Source of the DNA: Roseomonas sp.
GTDB lineage: Bacteria > Pseudomonadota > Alphaproteobacteria > Acetobacterales > Acetobacteraceae
DNA: 64,000 bases
Assembly (NCBI GenBank): GCA_020249505.1
Contig: JADCFN010000003.1
Location: 62,001-126,000, forward strand
Reading direction: 5' to 3'
Shown here: piece after piece, positions 35,199 to 43,033 of the stretch
Numbering within the stretch: position 1 is the stretch's first letter
How the letters are laid out: the number at the start of each line of letters is the position of its first letter
Program-made: the position numbers and the translations under genes
The notes under the pieces: generated by a model
Seen by the model: the letters and a program-made list of their open reading frames with translations, nothing else
Databases searched by the model: none
Told to the model about the DNA's origin: nothing

Positions 35199-35774
35199 CT
35201 ACTCGCAGTCAAAGCCATTCGGTATCGGTCGCCCGATCATGTTGCCGAGTCGCCACAACAGATTGCTCATTTGGCGTTGACCCTCCGGCGTGCCAAACAA
35301 AGCCTCCTCGGTTTCGCCCAATTTCAGCCTTGCATCCGTACAAGTAAGGCCCAGAGCTTCGGCGTCCACGCGACCCAAGGATTGATCGACTTCCACTCTA
35401 AGCCGAGACCGCGCCTCCGCTCCATAGAGCGTTTGAAAGCGGCCCTCACCAATTGCCGTGCCGCGCCTTACGAAATCTGCCAGCTTCTCTGGCAGCGGAA
35501 TACGGCAAACATTCGCAATAGCCTCGTAGAAGCGTAAATGCGATAGCGTGAAATTGAAACATGTTAGTGCCTGCACCTCAGGAGGCAGGGCTGAATTCTC
35601 CGCCGTCAAATGCAAGCTGCCTTCATCCTTTGGCTCGGCTGCCGACGCGGGTTCGGTGGAAGCGACTAAAGGCGTAATGAAGTCAATGGTCAGAGGCTGG
35701 GCCAGGAGCGAGGCAGGGTTACCCTGAACCATTAGATAAAGGGCTATCAGCGTGACACGAAGGAGTTTCTGCAT
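35199..35774 (-). CDS. secreted protein of unknown function, overlapping the truncated dnaG copy
   Basis: 191 residues with a signal peptide (about 1-25, LIALYLMVQGNPASLLA). The mature protein has four cysteines (LTCFNF, NVCRIP, LTCTDA, GFDCE) and a helical region with PEKLADFVRRG and RLRVEVDQSLGRVDAEALG. No family recognised. Its start lies inside the 3' end of the truncated dnaG copy (28-bp overlap), so it would be transcribed and perhaps translationally coupled from the duplicated dnaG promoter. With the next gene it forms the cargo between the two dnaG repeats. Confidence 0.7.
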   Translation of the reverse strand: MQKLLRVTLIALYLMVQGNPASLLAQPLTIDFITPLVASTEPASAAEPKDEGSLHLTAENSALPPEVQALTCFNFTLSHLRFYEAIANVCRIPLPEKLADFVRRGTAIGEGRFQTLYGAEARSRLRVEVDQSLGRVDAEALGLTCTDARLKLGETEEALFGTPEGQRQMSNLLWRLGNMIGRPIPNGFDCE

Positions 35775-36079
35775 AAGCGTTCTCCGGAATTATTGAGGCT
35801 GCCAATGCGGCCCAGTAGGCCTGCTAGGCGTTCCGCCGCTTCCATGAATTGCGCGCCATCGGCCCGCATGACGAAGGTAACGGCATCCCCATGCGCGCCG
35901 CAGGCAAAGCAGTGGAAATGATCATCATAAACGTAGAAGGACGGCGTCTTTTCCCCATGAAAGGGGCAGCAGCCCTTCCAGTTGCGCCCGGATTTGAGCA
36001 GCCGCGTCTTCCGCCCGATCAGACCGCGCAGAGGCGTGCGGGCGCGAAGCTCATCAAGGAAACCGGGGGGCAGGGTCAT
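35747..36079 (-). pseudogene. truncated duplicate of dnaG (zinc-finger domain only)
   Basis: 110 codons. The first ~87 match DnaG from its initiator Met through the zinc finger (CPFH, HCFAC) with six or seven substitutions (for example Pro to Arg, Gln to Arg, Gly to Ala, Glu to Asp). The sequence then diverges into an unrelated 23-residue tail (GRIGSLNNSGERL). The zinc ligands are all kept, so a free zinc-binding domain could be made. The leader is duplicated too. I call it a gene fragment; the amount of divergence argues against a very recent duplication. Confidence 0.88.
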
Positions 36080-36150
36080 GGCGAGGGGGTAGGATATACC
36101 TTTGGGGGTATGTTAAGCGAGGGCAGCGCGCGTGAAAAACTACCCCTATA
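35821..36150 (-). repeat. direct repeat: 5' end and leader of dnaG (truncated copy)
   Basis: Second member of the dnaG repeat pair. The leader homology ends at about 36150 (TTATAGGGG in minus orientation), and the coding homology ends near 35821. The distance between equivalent points of the two copies is about 1.84 kb. No inverted repeats or transposase were seen at the ends. Confidence 0.85.
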
Positions 36151-36378
36151 AATTAGGAAGCGTTTCTCGAATGGGGAAGTTGGCGTTTCCTCAAACCATT
36201 TGGAGTCTTTTTCCAAACGCTTTTTGGCACGAGGGCACCATGGTCGGTCCGATGATATTGACACTTATGCTCGGCTGACCAAACCTGGACTTTGTCGTCA
36301 CGTGAGCATTCAGCAAGGAGAAGTCGTCAGTGAAGATGTTCCGCTGAGGCAGCGTTGCGTTTCTTTTGGGGGAAAGTT

Positions 36379-37014
36379 ATGAAGTATTTGCGCGTTGTTT
36401 TCGCCTTCTGCTTGATCACGCTGCTCGCCGGCTGCGAATCCTCTTCGGTTGTGATGCGGCAAGCCCCACGGGAAGGCTTGCCGGTGAGCGGGCTCAATGT
36501 TCTGTTCAGTATCGAACCCCTCGCGGCCGTACAACGGCCCGGTTTGTTTGCGCCCGCGACTCTCAATAGAACGCCAGCAGTAACCACTGTGCCGCGTGAA
36601 CAGGCAGAAAGATTGGCCGATGAAGTTAAAGCGCGTCTGATCCCGCAATTGCAGACGAAGGGTATCAGAGCCGAATATGCCAGCGTTACTGCTGTTCCTG
36701 GCGTCGCGCGGCCTTCGCTGAATGGGCTATTTCCCGGCGGCAGCGACCGGCACGTGTTGGTCATTACGCCGGTCAGTGAGCGCGTCCACTGTCCCTATGG
36801 CGGCGTGCCCAGCCCATATATGAGAACGCCAAGTACTTGCAGAACGCTCTTTACTCTGTCCCTCAGCCTAAGGCGACCGGTGGATAATAGGGAGGTCTGG
36901 AACCTTCGACTTGTTCAATCTGAATTTACTGCCGCTAACTTTATTGAATCGAAGAATTATGTTTTGATTGATGATATCGCCAAGTCGGTATTGGCCGTGG
37001 TGAGACCTGGATGA
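36379..37014 (+). CDS. hypothetical lipoprotein
   Basis: 211 residues from the ATG at 36379, preceded by GGGGGAAAGTT. The lipobox LLAGC places the lipidated Cys at residue 19. The mature part has a helical segment REQAERLADEVKARLIPQLQTKG and a beta-rich domain (RHVLVITPVSERVHCPYGGVPSP, TLFTLSLSLRRPVDNREVWNLRL). Not recognised. The 5' neighbour region (36151-36378) holds no gene. It begins just upstream of the dnaG duplication but is divergent from it. Envelope location is the only supported statement. Confidence 0.72.
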   Translation: MKYLRVVFAFCLITLLAGCESSSVVMRQAPREGLPVSGLNVLFSIEPLAAVQRPGLFAPATLNRTPAVTTVPREQAERLADEVKARLIPQLQTKGIRAEYASVTAVPGVARPSLNGLFPGGSDRHVLVITPVSERVHCPYGGVPSPYMRTPSTCRTLFTLSLSLRRPVDNREVWNLRLVQSEFTAANFIESKNYVLIDDIAKSVLAVVRPG

Positions 37015-37161
37015 ATATTGCATGACTACCGCCTACTGCTAGATCTATCCTGATCAGTGGCGTTAGCGAGCTGCACTGGCTCGGTCGCCACCAGCCAAGG
37101 GATTTGCGCCCCGGCATCAGGGCGGCTATCCTGGGCCACCGAGTTTTGAAGGAACGCGACC

Positions 37162-37380
37162 ATGACCCCCGCCGAACGCGCCGCCGTGCAGGCGCATCTG
37201 CGCAAGCTTTTCAGCAACCCCCGCATTCAGGTGACCGCGCCGGACCGCCCCAAGGGCAGTGTGGAGCTTAAAATCGGCAATGAATTCATCGGCACCGTCC
37301 ACCGCGATGCGGAAGATGGCGATGTTTCCTATGCCGTGCAGATCGTGGTGCTGGCGGAAGATTTGCAGGACAACGACTGA
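37162..37380 (+). CDS. DUF3126 family protein
   Basis: 72 residues, full length for the family. It contains AHLRKLFSNPRIQVTAPDRPKGSVELKIGNEFIGTVHRDAEDGDVSYAVQIVVL, spread over the whole chain, which I recognise as DUF3126. Small, acidic, cytosolic, no signal peptide. Function is unknown. It is convergent with the GatB/YqeY-like gene, with a GC-rich inverted repeat (arms CTGGGGG/CCCCCAG at 37386-37392 and 37410-37416) between and partly inside that gene's end. Confidence 0.85.
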   Translation: MTPAERAAVQAHLRKLFSNPRIQVTAPDRPKGSVELKIGNEFIGTVHRDAEDGDVSYAVQIVVLAEDLQDND

Positions 37381-37385
37381 GGCGC

Positions 37386-37416
37386 CTGGGGGCGCAAGCG
37401 AGGGTTAGCCCCCCAG
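37386..37416. terminator. GC-rich hairpin between convergent genes
   Basis: Inverted repeat CTGGGGG / CCCCCAG with a 17-base loop between the DUF3126 gene and the yqeY-like gene, overlapping the latter's last codons. It is a candidate bidirectional terminator; no T-run supports it. Confidence 0.35.
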
Positions 37417-37866
37417 CCGCGCCTTCACCATCGGCCCGGCCTTGGCCATATCCAAAGCCGCGGCGTGGCGGGATTTCAGCACCGCCATCACCTTGCCCAT
37501 ATCCTTGATGGAAGCGGCCCCCGCTTCCGCCACCGCCGCATCAACCGCAGCGGCCATGGCGGCTTCATCCATCTGCTGCGGCAGGAAGCTTTCGATCACG
37601 GCGATTTCTGCTTCCTCCTTCGCCACCAATTCCGGGCGATTGCCCTGCCGATACAAATCCACACTTTCGCGCCGGGATTTCGCCATGCCGCGCAGCATGG
37701 CAATCACCTGATCATCCGCAACACCCGGGTCCTGCGGCGTCTTGCGCGCGGCGATATCGGTATCCTTCAGCTTGGCCAGGATCATGCGCATGGTGGAGGT
37801 TGTGGCGGCATCCTTCGCCAGCATCGCGGTCTTCAAGGCATCGGTGAAACGGGCGCGGAGTTCCAT
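37405..37866 (-). CDS. GatB/YqeY domain-containing protein
   Basis: 153 residues, the usual length. The YqeY pattern is clear: LRARFTDALKTAMLAKDAATTSTMRMILAKLKD at the N-terminus, SRRESVDLYRQGNRPELVAKEEAEIAVIESFLPQQM in the middle, and DMGKVMAVLKSRHAAALDMA at the end. The fold matches the tail of GatB, the tRNA-dependent amidotransferase subunit. The free-standing protein is thought to bind tRNA but its role is not established. It is encoded alone on the minus strand. Confidence 0.92.
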   Translation of the reverse strand: MELRARFTDALKTAMLAKDAATTSTMRMILAKLKDTDIAARKTPQDPGVADDQVIAMLRGMAKSRRESVDLYRQGNRPELVAKEEAEIAVIESFLPQQMDEAAMAAAVDAAVAEAGAASIKDMGKVMAVLKSRHAAALDMAKAGPMVKARLGG

Positions 37867-37926
37867 GGGGTGATCCTTCAGGCTTGAGGCGCGCTTATAG
37901 CAAAGCGGGGCGTGCGGGCCAGCGCC

Positions 37927-38265
37927 CTAACTCTCCCCACCCTTCGCGCCATAAAAAATCACCCAGGTCGCGAAATCGGCGGAAGTATCCTCAAACCGAT
38001 GCGCCTCCCCCGCGCGCACGAAAAGCGCATCATGCGGGCGGAAGGGCACGCGCTCCGCGCCGCGGCGAAACCAGCCGGTGCCGGAGGCGATGATGTAAAG
38101 CTCATCCTGATCATGCGGTGTTTGCGTATCCTCACCCTTGGGGGCGAACCAGCGGAGCTGCATGGTGCCGTGTTCCAGCAGCAGCGCGGAAAGCCGGCCG
38201 GGGGAAGGGGGCGTCGCAGCGGCCTCAGCCGCCGTGATCAGGGTGCGCGTTTGGGTTTCAGACAT
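37927..38265 (-). CDS. cupin domain-containing protein
   Basis: 112 residues, single cupin_2 barrel. The first motif region is DTQTPHDQDELYIIASGTGWF with His/Glu metal-ligand candidates, and the second is HDALFVRAGEAHRFEDTSADFATWVIFYG with the C-terminal His. Cupins bind small ligands or catalyse dioxygenase or isomerase reactions; no substrate can be assigned. The start overlaps the end of the VOC gene by 8 bp, so the pair is translationally coupled. Confidence 0.85.
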   Translation of the reverse strand: MSETQTRTLITAAEAAATPPSPGRLSALLLEHGTMQLRWFAPKGEDTQTPHDQDELYIIASGTGWFRRGAERVPFRPHDALFVRAGEAHRFEDTSADFATWVIFYGAKGGES

Positions 38266-39061
38266 GCTGGTTCACCTCAATCATATTCGCCGCAGGATCG
38301 AGCACGTAAATCTGATGCATCCCCGCCATGGCATAAACCCCGGCATCGGAGACCAGCACACCAGCCGCTTCCAGCCGCGCCTTCACTGCCTGCACATCGG
38401 GCACGCAAAGGGCCGGGTGCCCGCCAATGGAAGGGTTATGCGCGAAGCGATTGCGATACGCAAAGCCCGCATCCGGGCGGATAATATGCAGCCCGCTATT
38501 GTCATCTGCATTGGTCAGCACGGCCAATTCAGCCGGGTCTATGCTGAAATCCCCGCGCTTGGCCGCTGATCGCCAGCGCCCTTCCTTGACGCCAATGACG
38601 CCAGTGTAAAACGCCACGGCTTCCCGCACTTTTTCGGCTTGCAAATTGACGTGATGAATATGCCAGGGCGGGGGCGCTGATGGCGCAGCACCGCCCGCTT
38701 GCAACAGCAGCAAAAGGTTAAGCGCCGGGTCCAGCGTATAGATCGCCGGTTGAGCAAACTCCCCAGGCAAGGCAGGCGCATAGGCAAGCCCGGCCTGATC
38801 CAGCCGCGCAACCACCGCATCAAGGGAAGCCACTTCCAACGCCACATATCGCGCCCCAATCGGGCCGAGCAGCGCGGCACCAGATCGCGCCAGCGCCGCA
38901 TCAGGGCGATGCAGCCGTAAGCCGCGCCCGCCCTGGCCGATGAAGCGGGTGCGCGCATCCGTCGCCTCTGCGACGCCAAGCCCGATCAGCGTACCAAAGA
39001 AATGCGCCGCCGCATCCAGATCATGCGCAAGCAGCGATACGTGATGGATGGACCAGTTCAT
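38258..39061 (-). CDS. two-domain VOC (glyoxalase/dioxygenase-like) protein
   Basis: 267 residues with two tandem vicinal-oxygen-chelate halves. The first is WSIHHVSLLAHDLDAAAHFFGTLIGL, the second starts at HIHHVNLQAEKVREAVAFYTGVIGV. Metal-ligand positions are plausible: His in IHHVS and IHHVN, Glu in MIEVNQHV near the C-terminus. The family includes extradiol dioxygenases and glyoxalases. It is co-transcribed with the overlapping cupin gene, a pairing suggesting a small-molecule catabolic step. Exact activity unknown. Confidence 0.85.
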   Translation of the reverse strand: MNWSIHHVSLLAHDLDAAAHFFGTLIGLGVAEATDARTRFIGQGGRGLRLHRPDAALARSGAALLGPIGARYVALEVASLDAVVARLDQAGLAYAPALPGEFAQPAIYTLDPALNLLLLLQAGGAAPSAPPPWHIHHVNLQAEKVREAVAFYTGVIGVKEGRWRSAAKRGDFSIDPAELAVLTNADDNSGLHIIRPDAGFAYRNRFAHNPSIGGHPALCVPDVQAVKARLEAAGVLVSDAGVYAMAGMHQIYVLDPAANMIEVNQHV

Positions 39062-39129
39062 GGCACGTTCATAACTTCCTCAAATCAAAGCTCAGCTACG
39101 CGGAGATCATACCCCCATGACCACCGATT

Positions 39130-40017
39130 GTGCTATGGAAATTCTCTCGTTCAGAGGAAGTGGGACTTGGTGCCTTGGCGGTGGTAAAAACGCAAATCTG
39201 GATAGCGGCTGGGCTGGTCCTGATTTGCAGTTGGATCTCGACTGGCTTTGCCAATTCTTTTGTGCGTATTCTCGCCGAGCAAATCATATCGGCGCTTGGC
39301 GGGAATAGCGCCTTGGCCCCTCTTCTAGTAAGCATCATCTCGGCCTTCATCCTCGCCGCCGCCCTTGAAGTCAGCAAATTTATCGCTCTTATCTGGCTCT
39401 TGCGGCGACGATGGGACTTATGGGCGCCTCTTGGCGCCGTATTCGGCTTTCTATACGCGGCCAGTCTCTTGTTGCGGTGGATCGTCTTTGGTCTACGTCC
39501 AGATACCCACATATCGGTTTACGCAGGTCTCATTTACTTGGCGGCAAAGATCGGCCTACTCCATTGGGCATTAGGGCGCCTCGCCGCTGCGGCGGCCATA
39601 CGGCCTGGTGGTCCTTGGTTTGCTCTACTCACCGTATCACTTGTTTCTACATTGATCAGTCTTTTACCCCTACAGCCCACCATCTCTTTGATTGACCTCC
39701 CCACGGCTGTACTGACTGCGCCGCAATGGTTGCTGGATGTCCCCTTGATTTTATTTATCCTCGCCATTTGGAAATGGCTTCCGACATCTCTTGCTCATCA
39801 AGCATACGGCCCGGCACGCTGGATTGCGCTTAAACTGGCTTTATTCCTTGTATTTATCGGCTGGAGTTTGCTGGTCGGTGCAGCATTTTTTGGTCCGGCC
39901 AGAATTGATATCGTCTCCTTGCTGTTCGTAACGATAGCCGGTGGTTTTCTGATTGTGATGCTATACTATTATGTGTTGCGCCCTTGGGCTATGCGCTCCG
40001 GCGCACCCGATAATTGA
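39130..40017 (+). CDS. polytopic membrane protein of unknown function
   Basis: Up to 295 residues; start uncertain. GTG at 39130 is used here; in-frame GTG codons at 39160 and 39181 are alternatives, and AGAGGAAG at 39152-39159 lies too close to 39160. I count seven or eight hydrophobic segments spread from about residue 20 to 285 (AAGLVLICSWI, LLVSIISAFILAAAL, LGAVFGFLYAASLLL, LIYLAAKIGLL, LFLVFIGWSLLVGAAFF, IAGGFLIVMLYYYVL). No family recognised. GC content is lower than the flanking VOC and PNPOx genes. Coding in this frame is supported by its length and composition only. Confidence 0.65.
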   Translation: MLWKFSRSEEVGLGALAVVKTQIWIAAGLVLICSWISTGFANSFVRILAEQIISALGGNSALAPLLVSIISAFILAAALEVSKFIALIWLLRRRWDLWAPLGAVFGFLYAASLLLRWIVFGLRPDTHISVYAGLIYLAAKIGLLHWALGRLAAAAAIRPGGPWFALLTVSLVSTLISLLPLQPTISLIDLPTAVLTAPQWLLDVPLILFILAIWKWLPTSLAHQAYGPARWIALKLALFLVFIGWSLLVGAAFFGPARIDIVSLLFVTIAGGFLIVMLYYYVLRPWAMRSGAPDN

Positions 40018-40093
40018 AATCCGCACTACCCAAGGGACGCACACAGAAGCTGATTCTCCACACCTGTAAGCTGCCGTGCCTTGCCATGCCCCC

Positions 40094-40747
40094 TCAGCCA
40101 ATCTTGAACCGCGTCAAATATTCCGGCGGTGTCGCTACACTCCCGCGCGGATCAGGAACGGGCGGCAGGGTGCGCACCTCCAACGGCAATACGCCCGCCC
40201 AGACATCCTGCATCAAATCCTCATCCGGATCGCCAGGCGGGCCGCTGCGGATTTTCGCCGATGCCTCATTGATTTCAATCGCGAGCACCGTGGTCGCCTT
40301 GGCTTCATAAGGCGTCATGGCACGCAGCCTGTCCCAGCGGCCGGGGAACATCCCCTCCACAAAATTCTTCAGCCGCGTTTCCTTCTCTGCCGGGTCGCTG
40401 ATCAGCCGCGCGCGCCCAAGCAGCATGACCGAACGATAATTGACCGAATGATTATAGGCTGACCGCGCTAGCACCAGCCCATCCATCAGCGTGACGGTCA
40501 CGCAGACATCCGCTTCAATGCAGGTTTCAATCATCCGGCTGGCGGCCGAGCCATGCCAATAGACATGATCCCCCTCACGCCATTGCAGCGTCGGTGTCAC
40601 GAAGGGCGCGCCATTCAGCACATAGCCAATATGCGCCAAGGGCTGCGCATCCAGAATGGCGTCAATGCTCGCGCGGTCATAGGCGCCGCGTTCATGCATG
40701 CGCTTGACGCGGGTGCGCTCAGACGGCGCTGCGCTGGGACGGGCCAT
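40094..40747 (-). CDS. pyridoxamine 5'-phosphate oxidase-like flavin-binding protein
   Basis: 217 residues from the ATG at 40747, with AGGAGG immediately upstream (GAAGGAGGTCCC). The split-barrel flavin-nucleotide-binding pattern is visible: RGAYDRASIDAILDAQPLAHIGYVLNGAPFVTPTLQWREGDHVYWHGSAAS and NYRSVMLLGRARLI. It belongs to the Pyridox_ox_2 type, which bind FMN, F420 or haem in redox roles; the pyridoxine-specific residues are not obvious. It is divergent from carA. Confidence 0.88.
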   Translation of the reverse strand: MARPSAAPSERTRVKRMHERGAYDRASIDAILDAQPLAHIGYVLNGAPFVTPTLQWREGDHVYWHGSAASRMIETCIEADVCVTVTLMDGLVLARSAYNHSVNYRSVMLLGRARLISDPAEKETRLKNFVEGMFPGRWDRLRAMTPYEAKATTVLAIEINEASAKIRSGPPGDPDEDLMQDVWAGVLPLEVRTLPPVPDPRGSVATPPEYLTRFKIG

Positions 40748-40895
40748 GGGACCTCCTTCTCGGCTGGCTTCGGGGATCATGCTTCAGGGCCGAGCCGGGG
40801 GGAAGCGGCGGCTTAGCTCCTGAAATCGGGAGGATATTTCCCACCCCACGCTTTTCCCTTGCCCTGGGAAGTTTTTTCCCGGATAAGCCCGATTC

Positions 40896-42263
40896 ATGCG
40901 CAGCGTCGAAGATATCATCGCCCTTTTGGGCGGTTCTGAAGCCGCGGCTGAACGCTGCGGCGTCGGCACGGAAGCCATCCGGAAATGGCGCCAATCCAAG
41001 GCCATTCCCGCAAAACATTGGCCCGCCATCCTGACCGCGACTGGCCTTACCCTGGCCGATATGCCCGGCGCCCCCTCTGACACCCCGAAAACGGAGCCCC
41101 TTCCCATGGCTGATACCGCCCCCCCTGGCGCCACCGCCTGCCTGGTGCTGGCTGATGGCAGCGTCTTTTGGGGCCGCGGCTTCGGGGCCGAGGGCAAGGC
41201 AGTGGCCGAGATTTGCTTCAACACGGGCATGACCGGCTATCAGGAAACCCTGACCGATCCTTCCTATGCCGGGCAGATCATCACCTTCACCTTCCCCCAT
41301 ATCGGCAATGTCGGCACCAATCAGGAAGATATCGAAGCGCTGACCCCCGCTGCACGTGGCCTGATCGTGAAGCAGGATGTGACGGAACCGGCCAATTACC
41401 GCGCCACGCGCCATTTGCATGCCTGGCTGGTTTCCCACAGCGTCCCCGGGCTTGCCGGCATTGATACCCGCGCACTCACCGCGCGCATCCGCGATGGCGG
41501 CCCGCCCAATGGCGTTTTGTGCCATCGCGTGGATGGGAAGTTTGATATCGCGGCCCTTCGCGCCGAAGCCGCTGGCTGGCCCGGGCTGGAAGGCATGGAC
41601 CTCGCCAAGGACGTGACCTGCCGGCAGAGCTATCGCTGGGATGAAACCGAATGGGCCTGGCCCACCGGCTTTGGCCGCCAGACCGCGCCGAAATACCGCG
41701 TTGTCGCGATGGATTACGGCGCCAAGCGCAATATCCTGCGCTGCCTGGCTTCCGCCGGCTGCGATGTGGTGGTGCTACCCGCAACCGCGACCGCTGAGGA
41801 GATTTTCGCGCAAAAGCCGGACGGTGTGTTCCTGTCCAATGGCCCTGGCGACCCGGCGGCGACAGGCACTTACGCGCTGCCCGCCATTCGCGCCGTGCTG
41901 GACAAGAAGCTGCCGGTCTTTGGCATTTGCTTGGGGCATCAATTGCTGTCACTCGCGCTTGGGGCGCGCACCTTCAAACTGGCGCGCGGGCATCGCGGCG
42001 CCAATCAGCCGGTGAAGGATTTAACGACAGGTAAGGTCGAAATCACCAGCCAGAATCACGGCTTTGCCGTGGACCCGGAAAGCCTGCCGGCGAATGCGAA
42101 GGTCACGCATATCTCGCTGTTCGATGGCACGAATGAAGGCATTGCGGCGACCGATCGCCCGGCCTTTTCCGTGCAATACCACCCGGAAGCGAGCCCCGGC
42201 CCTTCCGATAGCCATTATCTGTTTCACCGCTTCGTTGAAATGATCGAAAGGGCCAAGGCATGA
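40896..42263 (+). CDS. carA: carbamoyl-phosphate synthase small subunit with N-terminal HTH extension
   Basis: 455 residues. The glutaminase core begins near residue 78 ([20 protein letters not shown]) and carries the nucleophile in [10 protein letters not shown] and the His/Glu pair in [10 protein letters not shown]. From Met71 (41106, GGAG ten bases upstream) the protein is 385 residues, the usual CarA length. The first ~60 residues ([37 protein letters not shown]) are a Cro/YdaS-like helix-turn-helix in frame with no stop, so either a fusion is made or translation starts at Met71. It supplies ammonia for carbamoyl phosphate in arginine and pyrimidine synthesis. carB lies 2.5 kb downstream. 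Confidence 0.95.
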   Translation: MRSVEDIIALLGGSEAAAERCGVGTEAIRKWRQSKAIPAKHWPAILTATGLTLADMPGAPSDTPKTEPLPMADTAPPGATACLVLADGSVFWGRGFGAEGKAVAEICFNTGMTGYQETLTDPSYAGQIITFTFPHIGNVGTNQEDIEALTPAARGLIVKQDVTEPANYRATRHLHAWLVSHSVPGLAGIDTRALTARIRDGGPPNGVLCHRVDGKFDIAALRAEAAGWPGLEGMDLAKDVTCRQSYRWDETEWAWPTGFGRQTAPKYRVVAMDYGAKRNILRCLASAGCDVVVLPATATAEEIFAQKPDGVFLSNGPGDPAATGTYALPAIRAVLDKKLPVFGICLGHQLLSLALGARTFKLARGHRGANQPVKDLTTGKVEITSQNHGFAVDPESLPANAKVTHISLFDGTNEGIAATDRPAFSVQYHPEASPGPSDSHYLFHRFVEMIERAKA

Positions 42264-43027
42264 GCAAGATGTTTGATCTGACCGGCCGCGTTGCGCTGGT
42301 CACTGGTGGCAATGGTGGCATCGGCCTAGGCATGGCAACGGGCCTGGCAAAAGCCGGTGCAACCGTGATGGTGGCGGGCCGCAATGCCGCGAAGAATGAA
42401 GCAGCGGTGGCGGGCCTTCGCGCGCTTGGCGCCAAGGCGGAAAGCATCGCGGTGGATGTGACCGATCCCGCTTCGATCACCGGCATGGTGGAAGAAACCG
42501 CCAAGCGCCTCGGCCGTTTGGATATTCTGGTGAATAATGCGGGCACGAATATCCGCAACCGGCCAGAGACCTATAAGCTGGAAGACTGGCACACCATCAT
42601 CAATACCAACCTGACCAGCGGCATGTTGGCATCGCAAGCGGCCTATCCGTATTTGAAGGCACATGGCTGCGGGCGCGTGATCAATAACGGGTCCATGCTG
42701 TCTATCTTTGGCCTGCCTTTGCATGTGGCTTACGGCGCTTCCAAGGGCGGCGTGGTGCAGATGACGAAATCCACCGCCGTCGCCTGGGCGGCGGATGGCA
42801 TTACGGTAAATGTGATCCTGCCTGGCTGGATTGATACGGACCTCACGCGCAAGGCGCGGCAGGATATGGCCGGGCTGAATGACAATGTGCTGGCGCGCAC
42901 GCCTTCCAAGCGCTGGGGCGAGGCCGGGGATTTTGAGGGGGTTGCGGCCTTCCTTGCCTCCGATGCCGCGGCCTTCATCACCGGGGTCGCGATTCCGGTG
43001 GATGGTGGGTATTCGGTGCAGGGGTAA
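42260..43027 (+). CDS. SDR family oxidoreductase
   Basis: 255 residues, classical short-chain dehydrogenase. The NAD(P) motif is [16 protein letters not shown] (12-27), then NNAG at about 93-96, the catalytic Ser near NNGSMLSI and YxxxK in YGASKGG (about 156-160). It resembles gluconate 5-dehydrogenase or 3-oxoacyl reductase-like SDRs; substrate not assignable. The ATG overlaps the carA stop by 4 bp, so it is coupled to carA, an unusual neighbour for a pyrimidine/arginine gene. Confidence 0.9.
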   Translation: MSKMFDLTGRVALVTGGNGGIGLGMATGLAKAGATVMVAGRNAAKNEAAVAGLRALGAKAESIAVDVTDPASITGMVEETAKRLGRLDILVNNAGTNIRNRPETYKLEDWHTIINTNLTSGMLASQAAYPYLKAHGCGRVINNGSMLSIFGLPLHVAYGASKGGVVQMTKSTAVAWAADGITVNVILPGWIDTDLTRKARQDMAGLNDNVLARTPSKRWGEAGDFEGVAAFLASDAAAFITGVAIPVDGGYSVQG

Positions 43028-43033
43028 TTCGAC

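Noticed and set aside
40867-40881. GGGAA...TTCCC hairpin just upstream of carA as an attenuator
   Set aside because: Short stem, no leader peptide with Arg codons and no alternative pairing found; insufficient for a regulatory call.
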